A stretch of 22,119 nt of DNA. Origin: Lachnospiraceae bacterium (GTDB lineage: Bacteria > Bacillota > Clostridia > Lachnospirales > Lachnospiraceae). Shown piece by piece: positions 7,842 through 15,951 of the stretch; positions within the stretch are counted from its first letter, which is position 1; each line of letters begins with the position of its first letter. The translations under genes were made by a program, and so were the position numbers. Under the pieces are notes generated by a model that was not told where the DNA came from, made no database searches, and was given only the letters and a program-made list of their open reading frames with translations. The stretch covers positions 1 through 22,119 of the forward strand of contig SFNX01000025.1 of the NCBI GenBank assembly GCA_004552595.1. Reading direction: 5' to 3'.

Positions 7842-7859
7842 GAAACGTGGGTGTTTTTT
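7815..7859 (+). terminator. Riboswitch expression-platform terminator
   Basis: CATCTACG (7815-7822) pairs over 8 positions, with G-U wobbles, to CGTGGGTG (7846-7853). An inner stem pairs CAGTAA (7826-7831) with TTACTG (7836-7841) around loop GTAT. Six T residues follow (7854-7859). The hairpin uses the 3' strands of aptamer helices P4 and P1, so aptamer folding and termination exclude each other. Metal binding should stabilise the aptamer, block termination and turn on the CDF gene. Confidence 0.85.
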
Positions 7860-7935
7860 CATTTCAGGGTTATTCACTCATAATTCCAAATTTTAGTAAA
7901 GAGAATAGTTATTGTTGTAATTATGGAGGACAATT

Positions 7936-8808
7936 ATGAATGGAAACATGGAAAAAATTGCGATGAAAGTGTCGATAATAAGCATCATTGCAAATGTAGT
8001 GCTGGCTGCATTTAAGCTTGTAGCCGGAATTTTGGCACATTCTTCTGCAATGCTAAGTGATGCAATACATTCGGCATCAGATGTGTTTAGTACATTTGTT
8101 GTTATGATTGGAATTAAAATCGCAAGTAAGGAGCCGGATGAAGAGCATCCTTACGGGCATGAACGAATGGAGTGTGTTGCTGCAATAATTCTTGCAACAA
8201 TACTATGTATTACAGGTCTTGGAATAGGCAAGAACGCGCTTGAATTTATTACAGGTAATTCAAGCGAAGTGTCGGTTCCCGGCATGCTTGCATTAATTGC
8301 TGCTATCGTGTCTATTATTGTTAAGGAGGCAATGTTTTGGTATACAAGACATTATGCTAAAATGATCGATTCAGGTGCACTGATGGCCGATGCGTGGCAT
8401 CATAGGTCAGATGCACTTTCGTCAATAGGTGCATTTATCGGTATTATTTTTGCAAGAATGGGCTATGTAATGATGGATTCAATCGCCTGCCTTGTAATAT
8501 GCGTATTTATTGTGAAAGCTGCGTATGACATATTTAAGGATGCGATTGATAAGATGGTTGACAAGTCATGCAGCTTAGAAGTTGAAGCGGAAATCAGAAC
8601 TATTGTTATGTCTGTGGATGGTGTTAAGGGAATTGATAGCTTAAGCACGCGCCTTTTTGGCAACAAAATGTATGTTGATATAGAGATTAGGGCTGATGGT
8701 GAGAAGACTCTTAACGAAACACATGAAATTGCTGAGGCAGTCCATGACAGCATTGAAGCACAGTTTGAAAAGGTTAAGCACATAATGGTGCATGTAAATC
8801 CGGATTAA
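7936..8808 (+). CDS. Cation diffusion facilitator, predicted Co/Ni efflux
   Basis: A 290-residue cation diffusion facilitator exporting divalent metal across the membrane by proton antiport. There are about six transmembrane segments in residues 10-205. The TM2 metal site is in SDAIHSASD (His45, Asp49) and the TM5 site in DAWHHRSDAL (His155, Asp159). The HPYGHERME signature follows TM2. The C-terminal 85 residues form the cytoplasmic dimerisation domain and end with a His-rich strand (HIMVHVNPD). Site residues alone (HxxxD/HxxxD) are also found in Zn exporters, but the NiCo riboswitch upstream argues for Co(II)/Ni(II) as physiological inducers. GGAGGA (7925-7930) sits 5 bases before ATG 7936. 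Transcription should be an ON response to metal, and the gene is monocistronic between its promoter and a strong terminator. Confidence 0.94.
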   Translation: MNGNMEKIAMKVSIISIIANVVLAAFKLVAGILAHSSAMLSDAIHSASDVFSTFVVMIGIKIASKEPDEEHPYGHERMECVAAIILATILCITGLGIGKNALEFITGNSSEVSVPGMLALIAAIVSIIVKEAMFWYTRHYAKMIDSGALMADAWHHRSDALSSIGAFIGIIFARMGYVMMDSIACLVICVFIVKAAYDIFKDAIDKMVDKSCSLEVEAEIRTIVMSVDGVKGIDSLSTRLFGNKMYVDIEIRADGEKTLNETHEIAEAVHDSIEAQFEKVKHIMVHVNPD

Positions 8809-8838
8809 ATGATAATTAACAATTAAATTGCAGTTCAT

Positions 8839-8860
8839 GGTGTCCGATTTATTGGACACC
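8839..8860 (+). repeat. 7-bp hairpin after the CDF gene
   Basis: GGTGTCC (8839-8845) is the reverse complement of GGACACC (8854-8860), with an 8-base loop. Only TT follows, so it is at most an accessory to the stronger terminator 17 bases downstream. Confidence 0.6.
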
Positions 8861-8876
8861 TTATGTAGTATAAAGA

Positions 8877-8906
8877 TACCATGGAAGGAATTCCATGGTA
8901 TTTTTT
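8877..8906 (+). terminator. Intrinsic terminator of the CDF transcript
   Basis: TACCATGGAA (8877-8886) pairs perfectly over 10 bases with TTCCATGGTA (8891-8900) around a GGAA (GNRA-type) tetraloop, followed by six T residues (8901-8906). It separates the metal-controlled CDF gene from the mini-HAD gene. Confidence 0.93.
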
Positions 8907-8935
8907 ATAGCATTATTAAGATTGGAGGGCACATT

Positions 8936-9262
8936 ATGATAATTGCAGTTGATTTTGATGGCACATTATGTGAAGAGTGTTGGCCGGAAATCGGAAAGCC
9001 TAATCTAAAGCTTATTGGAGAGTTGATTTACAGAAGAAGTCTAGGCGACAGGCTTATATTGTGGACGTGCAGGTCAGGCATACAGCTTACTCAGGCGGTT
9101 TTTTTCTGCAAGAGCTATGGGCTTGAATTTGATGCTGTTAACGAAAATCTTCCTGATATTATCGAGAAATACGGTAATGATTCGCGTAAGATTTCTGCAG
9201 ATATTTACATTGACGATCGCTCTGAAAAGCCTTGGGTGACGCTGCTTGAGAAAGCGGTTTGA
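8936..9262 (+). CDS. Small capless HAD-like hydrolase
   Basis: A 108-residue minimal HAD-fold protein. Motif I is IIAVDFDGTLC (Asp6 and Asp8), motif II is LILWTCRSG, and the acidic motif IV is IYIDDRSEKP. No cap domain is present, and no clear catalytic Lys motif is seen between motifs II and IV, as in other very short HAD proteins. The start is ATG 8936, with GGAGGG (8924-8929) 6 bases upstream. An open frame running up to 8828 crosses the CDF terminator and is not part of the gene. Its function is unknown; a small phosphatase acting on a nucleotide or sugar phosphate is possible but unsupported. A promoter is not evident downstream of the terminator, so it may depend on read-through. Confidence 0.83.
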   Translation: MIIAVDFDGTLCEECWPEIGKPNLKLIGELIYRRSLGDRLILWTCRSGIQLTQAVFFCKSYGLEFDAVNENLPDIIEKYGNDSRKISADIYIDDRSEKPWVTLLEKAV

Positions 9263-9263
9263 A

Positions 9264-9299
9264 GTCTATTTAGACATATTGTGTTTTTTTTAGTATAAT
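9264..9299 (+). promoter_or_regulatory. pheA promoter with overlapping palindrome
   Basis: TAGACA (9271-9276), a 17-base spacer and a perfect TATAAT (9294-9299) form a strong sigma-A promoter. Transcription would start near 9306, 29 bases before the pheA ATG. GTCTA (9264-9268) and TAGAC (9271-9275) form a small palindrome over the -35, followed by a T run (9284-9291). This could be an operator or a weak terminator for the mini-HAD gene; neither is certain. Confidence 0.7.
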
Positions 9300-9334
9300 C
9301 AAATGTGCTGAATTATATAAAAGGACATAATAAA

Positions 9335-10471
9335 ATGGATTTACTTGAATTAAGAGATAAAATTGATGAGATTGACAGTGAGATAGTAAGACTTTACGAA
9401 GAACGAATGGAAGTCTGTAAAAAAGTTGCCGAATATAAGATTGAAAACGGCAAGCAGGTTTTTGATAAGGAGCGTGAGAAGCAAAAGATCAGCAAAGTCA
9501 AATCGCTTACTCATAATGACTTTAATGCGCATGGAATTGAAGAACTTTTTGAGCAGATTATGGCAATGAGTAGAAAGCTTCAGTACAGCTTATTAGACGA
9601 CTACGGTGCTAATGGAAAGCTACCGTTTATTGAAGTCGATAGTTTTGACACTAAGAAAGCAAGAGTTGTATTCCAGGGTGCGGATGGAGCATATTCGCAG
9701 GCTGCAATGATTGAATATTTTGGCGAGAACGTTAATAGCTTTCATGTAGATACATTCAGGGATGCGATGCTTGCAATTGATGAAGGAAGTGCTGATTTTG
9801 CGGTGCTGCCTATTGAGAATTCTACTGCGGGTGCAGTCAATGAGATATATGATTTACTTGATGAATTTGAGAATTATATAGTTGGGGAGCAGATAATTAG
9901 AATTGAGCATTGCCTTATGGCAATTCCCGGTACGACGCTTGATGATATTAAAACCGTGTATTCCCATCCGCAGTCACTTATGCAATCATCAAGATTTCTT
10001 AAGGACATGCCATGGCAACAGGTTAGTATGCAGAATAATGCCTTTGCAGCTAAGAAAGTATTAGATGATAATGATAAAACGCAGGCTGCGATTGCATCTG
10101 AATATGCTGCAAAGCTTTATGGACTTGAAATACTTAAAAAGGGTGTTAATCATTCAAATACAAATTCAACAAGATTCATTATTGTATCTAACCAGAAGGT
10201 ATTCCTTAAGGATGCTAATAAGATAAGTATTAGTGTACAAGTGGCTCATGAGAGTGGTTCATTATACAGAACACTTTCACACTTTATATATAATAATCTT
10301 AATATGAACAGAATTGAATCAAGACCTTTAGAGGGAAGAAACTGGGAGTACAGGTTCTTCATAGATTTCGATGGAAATCTTTCTGATTCTGCGGTAAAGA
10401 ACTGCTTAAGAGGGCTTAGACACGAGGTTGCCAATATGAAAATACTTGGCAATTATGTCTGTGCGAAATAA
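9335..10471 (+). CDS. pheA: Bifunctional chorismate mutase / prephenate dehydratase
   Basis: A 378-residue P-protein converting chorismate to prephenate and then phenylpyruvate, the committed route to phenylalanine. Residues 1-90 form an AroQ-type chorismate mutase (LLELRDKIDEIDSEI, then ERMEVCKKVAEYK). Residues about 108-285 are the dehydratase, with FQGADGAYSQAA, LPIENSTAGAVNE and the catalytic TRF motif (279-281). Residues about 295-378 form an ACT domain with ESRP (328-331), part of the phenylalanine-binding site, so feedback inhibition by Phe is expected. The other Phe-site motif, GALV in E. coli, reads GSLY here. The start is ATG 9335 with AAAGGA (9320-9325) 9 bases upstream. A further upstream GTG lies at about the transcription start and is unlikely. 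It has its own promoter and terminator, so it is probably monocistronic. Confidence 0.96.
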   Translation: MDLLELRDKIDEIDSEIVRLYEERMEVCKKVAEYKIENGKQVFDKEREKQKISKVKSLTHNDFNAHGIEELFEQIMAMSRKLQYSLLDDYGANGKLPFIEVDSFDTKKARVVFQGADGAYSQAAMIEYFGENVNSFHVDTFRDAMLAIDEGSADFAVLPIENSTAGAVNEIYDLLDEFENYIVGEQIIRIEHCLMAIPGTTLDDIKTVYSHPQSLMQSSRFLKDMPWQQVSMQNNAFAAKKVLDDNDKTQAAIASEYAAKLYGLEILKKGVNHSNTNSTRFIIVSNQKVFLKDANKISISVQVAHESGSLYRTLSHFIYNNLNMNRIESRPLEGRNWEYRFFIDFDGNLSDSAVKNCLRGLRHEVANMKILGNYVCAK

Positions 10472-10518
10472 TAAAAATTTTTTCTTAAAATTTGAAAATC
10501 ATATTGCAAAAGAAAAAG

Positions 10519-10554
10519 ATGTGTGGTAAATAATAGATTACCACATATTTTTTT
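10519..10554 (+). terminator. Intrinsic terminator of pheA
   Basis: Positions 10519-10529 (core TGTGGTAA) pair with 10538-10548 (core TTACCACA) over 11 positions with one G-U, loop of 8 bases, followed by a T run to 10554. It lies 48 bases after the pheA stop and separates it from the secretion operon. Confidence 0.9.
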
Positions 10555-10743
10555 GGTCAAAAGACCTTCATTTCAGCGATTACATATCGCAATAATCTAT
10601 GAGTTTAATACTCAGGTTATATAGTATCCTTAAGATTTGTAGTCTCAGAACTTTATTTTCTGAAATTACTATCGATTCCGGATTTTTTCCAAGATTTAAT
10701 TTTACGTAAGCTACGAAAGGAATATTCTATATCATTATGGAGA
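10555..10743 (+). promoter_or_regulatory. Hairpin-rich leader upstream of essC
   Basis: This 189-base gap has no ORF but several short inverted repeats: GGTC/GACC (10555-10566), GCGAT/ATCGC (10576-10590), TGAG/CTCA (10600-10614) and a longer stem of GTAGT-c-TCAGAA (10639-10650) with TTCTGA-a-ATTAC (10658-10669). A T run (10683-10688) follows 13 bases later. GGAT just before that run could pair with ATCC (10626-10629), giving a possible alternative fold. It does not match any riboswitch class I know. No convincing -35/-10 pair was found, though the operon promoter must lie here. Confidence 0.35.
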
Positions 10744-10753
10744 ATTGAATATA

Positions 10754-13700
10754 ATGACAGAACTTCTAGTAATTGAGAAAGAAGTGGATATTGGGCGACT
10801 TAGCCCATGCAATATTGTTTTTAGCGATATTAAAGAGTTGTCAGCCTGTCATATTAAGATAATTAAGACAAATGAAAATGCCATCCTGCATATGTTTGGG
10901 AAGAATGGAGGATATATAAACGGCAGATTCTTTGGTCAGGGAGAAAAAACAGTATTAAAATACTCGGATGAGATATCGCTGTTTTCAATCAAAGTACTAT
11001 GGCTTGATAATGTAATAGCAGTAAATTTTGAAAATAATATCCATTACAGTAAGAACAATATTTTAACATATAAAAAGCCTTATGAGGAAATATCATTTAA
11101 TAGAATCACATTATCAGATAATTTCAATACATCGTTAACAAAACATTTCTTTAAAAAGGCTCCCAGAACATTTTATCCGGTAAATGATGAAGCTATTGAG
11201 CTAGACTTACCACCCGAAAAGCATATCGAAGATAAACAATCATTGTTTATGACAATAGGTCCGGCTTTCACGATGGCTTTGCCAATGGCCGCGGGAATGA
11301 TTGTATCCAAAATGGCTTTAAAGTCATCCGCAACATCATCAGCTTTTATTTACACGGGACTGATAACTGCATTTTGTTCGGCATTTCTAGGTGTGTTCTG
11401 GGGCCTGTCTAACATAAAAAACAAAAAGATGCAGCTGTTAATTAACGAGCAGAAAAGAAAGGCAATATACAGCAAATATGTTAGAGAATCAGAATTAAAG
11501 ATAAAAGAGCAATATAACAAGAAAGCAAGTAATTTAAGACTTACATACCCGGATGTATCTGAGTATGTACCGGATGGAATCAACAGATTTTTGTTATGGA
11601 ACAGAAGCATTAGTGATGATGATTTTTTAAGAATAAGAATAGGTTTAGGCAATGTTCCGTGTAACATAAATATCAAAATTCCAAAGGAGAGATTTTCGTT
11701 AATAGAGGATGAACTGAAAAATCTTCCAAAGATGCTTAAAAGTAAGTATTCAATTCTTACCGATGTGCCTGAAACACTTGATCTTATGGAAGAAAAATAT
11801 GTGGGAATGGTATGTGACTCTATAAGAACGATAGAAGAAACATTCTTAAGCATTATTACAATAATTGCTGTAGCACTTTCTCCTTTGGAAGTAAAAATCG
11901 AGTGCTGCTTTATGCATGAAACAATCAGAAAGGAGGTATTGAGAGCGATAAGGTTTTTACCTCATCTTGTGAATAATAATAAAAGATCAGAAAATGAATA
12001 CCTGATAGTATTTACTGATGATTACGAGGCTATTAAGCATAGTTCCGATGAAAAGACATTTTATTTTATCGCTTCTAAAAGGTTCGAAGACTTACCTTCG
12101 GTATGCAAATTTATTATTCAGAGAGAGAGCTTTTTCAGCGGATATATGAAGCTTAGTAAAAACTGTTCAATACGAAGAGATCTGCATTTTGATACTGTCA
12201 GCATTGAGGAGGCTGAAAAGATCGCAAGGCTATTACAGGGGGTTAAGATTAAAAACAAAACAGAAGAATTTGTACTTCCTGACAAAATTTCTTACTTTGA
12301 ATTATTTGAGAAGAAGCCTGATGAAACAGAGATTAAAAGACGATGGGAAGAAAATGATATAAGAAATGAAATATTGTGTCCTGTCGGAGTATCAAAAGAT
12401 GGAAATGAAATGATACTTGATCTTCACGAAAAGGGAATGGGGCCTCATGGGCTTATAGCCGGTATGACAGGATCGGGTAAGAGCGAAATATTACAAACAA
12501 TAATTCTGTCTCTTGCGATAAACTATTCACCTGAAGACGTTGGCTTTTTCCTTATTGATTATAAGGGTGGTGGAATGTCAAAGCTTTTTGAAAGTTTGCC
12601 GCATGTACTTGGAAGTATATCAAATCTTTCGGGAAGAATGATTATAAGAGCAATGGCGTCTGTCAAATCGGAAAATGAGAGAAGACAGAAACTGTTTATT
12701 AAAACAGGTGTAAACAATATCAACCAGTATAAAAGCATTTCTTTAACAAATGATGAAATCGAACCTTTGCCGCATATTTTTATTATTATCGATGAATTCG
12801 CAGAACTTAAAAAAGAAGAACCCGAGTTTATGAAGGACTTGATTTCCGTCGCAAGAGTAGGACGAAGCTTAGGCGTACATCTTATTCTGGCAACGCAGAA
12901 GCCTACAGGTGTTGTTGATGACAATGTACTAAGCAATTCAAGATTCAGAATATGCCTACGACTGCAGGATCGAATGGACTCAATGGAGATGCTAAGACGT
13001 CCTGATGCAGCGGATATAACTAATTCCGGAAGGGCAATATTACAGGTCGGAAATGACGAGATATTCACAATGTTCCAGGGTGCGTACACTATGGATAAAT
13101 CGGATGTCAAAGAAAAGAAAAAATCGTTCAAATTATTTGACATAGGCGGAAGGGAAATAGAAAAATTTGCACGTTATGAAGAAGAAATAAAGGATGGTGA
13201 GCCACAGCTTAACAGGGCGCTTTTTTGCATAAATGAATTATATAAAGAGTCTAAATTAAGGGAGATAAGACCATTATGGTTAAGTCCGCTTAAGGAAGAA
13301 ATTATGCAAAAGACTGAGGATGCAGGAAGGTTTAATGTCCCGATTGGAATTTATGATAATCCAAGAAGACAGAGTCAGGGTGAAGTTATTTTAAATATTA
13401 AGGAGGCAGGAAATATCCTTGTTCTTGGCAACATGCAAAGTGGTAAGAGTAATTTGCTATCAGTCCTGATTGGTTCGTTGATTATTAATGCGAGTGAAGA
13501 TGATTATATTTTTTATATTATCGATTATTCGTCCGGGGCACTAAGAGCGTTTAAGGAAAGTCATATGTGCAATGGCTATATTTGCGAGGAAAATGAGGAG
13601 GATATCGAGAAGTTATTTGTTCTGATAGAAGAAATAATGGATGAAAGGAGGATGTTGATAAAGAATAGCACAAGTTGTCTTAAATTAGGCGAAAGATGCA

Positions 13701-14674
13701 TTTCAGACAGCGATTATCATGCACCTGTAATATTGGTAATTGATGGTATGCAGACATTCAGGGAGCATAGCTGTTCAAAGTATGATAAGGAGCTTGAAAC
13801 ACTTTTAAGGATGTCGGAAGGACTTTCTATATATGTTTTTGCATCCGCTAATAATCTTTCAACGCATGAAATATCAAGGAGAATGTTCGAGTGCTTTAAA
13901 ACGTGTATTCCGCTATGCCTTAAGGATAAGTATGAATACAAGGATGCATTAAGACTTCAAGGTGGAGATTTTCAAATGCCGGAGAGTGTATGCGGACGAG
14001 GACTTACTCAGATTAATACGGATATTTGTGAATTTCAGGTCTATAAAGCATACGACATTAATGAAAAACTTAAAATTCGTTCAGAGGCTTTAGGTGAGAG
14101 CACAAAGAAGAGAAAGAGGCGGCCGATTCCTGTAATTCCTAAAAATTTAAATCTAAGTTCATTTATTCAAGAACTTAAGTTAAGAGATGAACAGATAAAG
14201 GGCATTCCTGTAGGATTCTTTTTAAGAAGTGGAAAAGTTTTTTATCTGCCTTATGAAGATGAATTTACGGTGCTGATTTCAGGCAGAAAGGGGAGTGGAA
14301 AATCCAATTTGATTGAAGTGATAAGGTATATGTCTCATTACATGAATATACCTGTTGAAGAAAATGATATGGATATTTGTGATATACATGAGTGTTCTTT
14401 AAAAATAGAATATGTGGGTTATAAAAATGGAATGAAGGTTTATGTATATGACGAAAAACTCCCCTTTGAAACACAGAAGAAAATAAAGGAAAAAGCAGGT
14501 GAAGATGCATATTTGATACATCTTGGCGGGGCACTCGACAGACAGAATGTTGCCGATTTTTCTTATATTCCTTATTCAAAACAGGTTGAGATACATGAGA
14601 GCGGATTCGCAGTAGTGAGAAAGACTGTTAAAGGCTTTGATTACGGAGAGGTTGTGATTCCTAAGATGATTTAG
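10754..14674 (+). CDS. EssC/YukB-like FtsK/SpoIIIE ATPase of a type VII-like secretion system
   Basis: A 1306-residue membrane-anchored ATPase, the motor and central pore component of T7SSb-type WXG100 export. Residues 1-85 look like one FHA-type domain (IGRLSPCNIVF, NGGYINGRFF). The family segment KKAPRTFYPVNDEAIEL precedes two transmembrane helices at about 165-218. ATPase 1 has Walker A GMTGSGKS (570-577), Walker B FIIIDEFAEL (about 680) and ATQKPTGVVDDNVLSNSRF. ATPase 2 has NMQSGKS (ending about 899) and VILVIDGMQ (about 997). ATPase 3 has GRKGSGKS (about 1177-1184) but is short. The second FHA of B. subtilis or S. aureus homologues appears missing, making it shorter than their roughly 1480 residues. 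ATG 10754 has GGAG (10739-10742) 11 bases upstream; TTG 10745 is too close. It heads the operon. Confidence 0.94.
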   Translation: MTELLVIEKEVDIGRLSPCNIVFSDIKELSACHIKIIKTNENAILHMFGKNGGYINGRFFGQGEKTVLKYSDEISLFSIKVLWLDNVIAVNFENNIHYSKNNILTYKKPYEEISFNRITLSDNFNTSLTKHFFKKAPRTFYPVNDEAIELDLPPEKHIEDKQSLFMTIGPAFTMALPMAAGMIVSKMALKSSATSSAFIYTGLITAFCSAFLGVFWGLSNIKNKKMQLLINEQKRKAIYSKYVRESELKIKEQYNKKASNLRLTYPDVSEYVPDGINRFLLWNRSISDDDFLRIRIGLGNVPCNINIKIPKERFSLIEDELKNLPKMLKSKYSILTDVPETLDLMEEKYVGMVCDSIRTIEETFLSIITIIAVALSPLEVKIECCFMHETIRKEVLRAIRFLPHLVNNNKRSENEYLIVFTDDYEAIKHSSDEKTFYFIASKRFEDLPSVCKFIIQRESFFSGYMKLSKNCSIRRDLHFDTVSIEEAEKIARLLQGVKIKNKTEEFVLPDKISYFELFEKKPDETEIKRRWEENDIRNEILCPVGVSKDGNEMILDLHEKGMGPHGLIAGMTGSGKSEILQTIILSLAINYSPEDVGFFLIDYKGGGMSKLFESLPHVLGSISNLSGRMIIRAMASVKSENERRQKLFIKTGVNNINQYKSISLTNDEIEPLPHIFIIIDEFAELKKEEPEFMKDLISVARVGRSLGVHLILATQKPTGVVDDNVLSNSRFRICLRLQDRMDSMEMLRRPDAADITNSGRAILQVGNDEIFTMFQGAYTMDKSDVKEKKKSFKLFDIGGREIEKFARYEEEIKDGEPQLNRALFCINELYKESKLREIRPLWLSPLKEEIMQKTEDAGRFNVPIGIYDNPRRQSQGEVILNIKEAGNILVLGNMQSGKSNLLSVLIGSLIINASEDDYIFYIIDYSSGALRAFKESHMCNGYICEENEEDIEKLFVLIEEIMDERRMLIKNSTSCLKLGERCISDSDYHAPVILVIDGMQTFREHSCSKYDKELETLLRMSEGLSIYVFASANNLSTHEISRRMFECFKTCIPLCLKDKYEYKDALRLQGGDFQMPESVCGRGLTQINTDICEFQVYKAYDINEKLKIRSEALGESTKKRKRRPIPVIPKNLNLSSFIQELKLRDEQIKGIPVGFFLRSGKVFYLPYEDEFTVLISGRKGSGKSNLIEVIRYMSHYMNIPVEENDMDICDIHECSLKIEYVGYKNGMKVYVYDEKLPFETQKKIKEKAGEDAYLIHLGGALDRQNVADFSYIPYSKQVEIHESGFAVVRKTVKGFDYGEVVIPKMI

Positions 14675-14721
14675 ATTGTGTCGGAATAATCAGATAATAT
14701 TTTAAGCCGGGGAGAAAATAA

Positions 14722-14946
14722 GTGATTTATGTTGATGTGAATGTATTTAAAAATGATAAAACGTTTGATTTAAAGTTTGATGAAACGATGAGTGTATCTC
14801 AAATGTTAACGGAGCTTAAAGCATATATTGAATTAAATTTGGAGAATACGTATGTATTTTCCAAAAACCTGAAAAGGGAGCTTTCACAGATGAAAACATT
14901 TGAAGAGCAGGGTGTTTTGGGAGGAGATACCCTAATCATCGTCTGA
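14722..14946 (+). CDS. YukD/EsaB-like ubiquitin-fold protein
   Basis: A 74-residue protein with the beta-grasp pattern of YukD/EsaB: an N-terminal beta hairpin (IYVDVNVFKNDKTFDLKF), a central helix (SVSQMLTELKAYIELNL), and a C-terminal LGGDTLIIV strand close to the family ending. It lacks a terminal Gly-Gly, so conjugation like ubiquitin is not expected; EsaB/YukD is known as a small cytoplasmic T7SSb factor required for or regulating secretion. The start is GTG 14722, with GGGGAG (14709-14714) 7 bases upstream. It follows essC by 47 bases, the same neighbour relation as in T7SSb loci of Bacillus and Staphylococcus, although the gene order differs. Confidence 0.85.
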   Translation: MIYVDVNVFKNDKTFDLKFDETMSVSQMLTELKAYIELNLENTYVFSKNLKRELSQMKTFEEQGVLGGDTLIIV

Positions 14947-14987
14947 AACCAAACGAAAAATAAGCATGAAAGGAGGGACCTTAATTT

Positions 14988-15278
14988 GTGGTGATAATGC
15001 TTGATTATGAACGAATCAATAAAATGATGCGTGAAATGATGCTTGCGACAAAAGAAGTGAAAAACGAGATAGAGAATATGGAAGAAACTATAGAAGATCT
15101 GGGCATTTTCTGGGCATCTAACGCAAGCAACGAATATGCCATGAGAGTAAATACCGATCTGTATACAGCAAAAGCAATGCTTATTGGTATAACGGCAGGC
15201 ATCAAAACACTTGCCGAGTCAGTCGTAAGATTTGACGCGGCGGAACGGGGTATAAGAGAAATGATAGAGGGCATGTAA
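14988..15278 (+). CDS. WXG100-like small helical protein 1
   Basis: A 96-residue, all-helical hairpin protein without signal peptide or Cys. The central turn is FWASNASNEY, where Trp42 is followed by Ala-Ser, so the WXG motif is degenerate (WxS). Forty residues after the Trp lies FDAAE (82-86), matching the position of the C-terminal YxxxE export motif in its neighbours, with Phe in place of Tyr. WXG100 proteins are known as dimeric T7SS substrates or components. The ribosome site AGGAGG (14971-14976) is strong; GTG 14988 gives 11 bases spacing, whereas the Met at 14997 would be 20 bases away. The exact start among GTG 14988, GTG 14991 and ATG 14997 remains uncertain. Confidence 0.82.
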   Translation: MVIMLDYERINKMMREMMLATKEVKNEIENMEETIEDLGIFWASNASNEYAMRVNTDLYTAKAMLIGITAGIKTLAESVVRFDAAERGIREMIEGM

Positions 15279-15305
15279 CCGATTTTTATTTTGAAAGGAA
15301 AAGGT

Positions 15306-15611
15306 ATGGGTATGAGAACAAAGAGCGAAATAGAAATGAATTTTTCCCGCGCATTAGCTCAGGCGGAGGAACTTGAAACACTGTCTAAGGAATTAAATGA
15401 AATGGCAACGGAGCATATAAGAGGCGCAATAAGACTGTTAATGCTTAATTGGAAGGGCGATAATGCTGAGCTTTATTGTGAAAAGGGCGAAAAGCTGACA
15501 CATGAAATGCTTGATACAGCAGATGATCTGATTAAGGTTGCAAAGAGCATTGCGACAACAGCAGACATAGTATACACTGCTGAAACTGCGGCAATTGGAA
15601 TGGGATTTTAG
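15306..15611 (+). CDS. WXG100-like small helical protein 2
   Basis: A 101-residue helix-turn-helix protein with a genuine WXG motif, LNWKGDNAELY (Trp49). The first helix is AEELETLSKELNEMATEHIRGAIRLL; the second runs from the WKG turn to the end. At Trp+40 the residue is Val89 and at Trp+44 Glu93 (VYTAE), so the Tyr of YxxxE is displaced by one position while the Glu is kept. I choose ATG 15306 because AAAGGA (15294-15299) is 6 bases upstream; TTG 15291 and ATG 15312 are alternatives. The stop lies 19 bases before the next start, in a tight tandem array. It would pair with one of its paralogues as a hetero- or homodimer. Confidence 0.85.
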   Translation: MGMRTKSEIEMNFSRALAQAEELETLSKELNEMATEHIRGAIRLLMLNWKGDNAELYCEKGEKLTHEMLDTADDLIKVAKSIATTADIVYTAETAAIGMGF

Positions 15612-15630
15612 TTTTATACAGGAGGACATT

Positions 15631-15930
15631 ATGTCATTTATACAGGTAACGTCATCAGAGCTTAGAAACAGGGCGTCTGAATTGCAGGGACTCAATTCGA
15701 AATTTCAAAACGAAATTGAGAATCTGACGAGCTGTCAGAATAATTTGAATACGATGTGGGAAGGCGAGGCTAAGGAAGCGTTCAACAGTGCATTTATTAA
15801 GGATAAGTCCACTATGGATGCATTTAAGAGTGCAATTGATCAGTATGTACAGGCGCTTCTTGTAATAGCAGCAAGATATGAAGAAGCGGAAAAAAAGAAC
15901 GTAAGTGTTGCGGCAACAAGAAGTTATTAA
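15631..15930 (+). CDS. WXG100-family protein 3
   Basis: A 99-residue canonical WXG100 (ESAT-6-like) protein: MSFIQVTSSELRNRASEL, then NTMWEGEAKEAFNSAF with Trp43, and the T7SS export signature YEEAE (83-87) exactly 40 residues after the Trp. These proteins form antiparallel helical hairpins that dimerise and are exported through the EssC channel. AGGAGGA (15620-15626) lies about 5 bases before ATG 15631. An open frame reaching back to 15595 overlaps the previous gene and has no ribosome site, so I do not use it. Of the four paralogues, this one and the next are the best matches to EsxA-type secreted proteins. Confidence 0.92.
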   Translation: MSFIQVTSSELRNRASELQGLNSKFQNEIENLTSCQNNLNTMWEGEAKEAFNSAFIKDKSTMDAFKSAIDQYVQALLVIAARYEEAEKKNVSVAATRSY

Positions 15931-15951
15931 TATTTAGTAAAGGAGCAAATT

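Noticed and set aside
8828..8935. 36-residue N-terminal extension of the mini-HAD gene
   Set aside because: The extension crosses the strong CDF terminator hairpin; ATG 8936 has an excellent ribosome site and begins at the usual HAD strand.
10555..10743. Cyclic di-GMP, TPP, SAM or other known riboswitch upstream of essC
   Set aside because: None of the conserved core sequences of these classes could be found; only short hairpins are seen.
12559..13143. 194-residue minus-strand open frame opposite essC
   Set aside because: It is a shadow of the EssC ATPase 1 coding sequence; no ribosome site and a Ser/Ile-rich composition typical of antisense frames.
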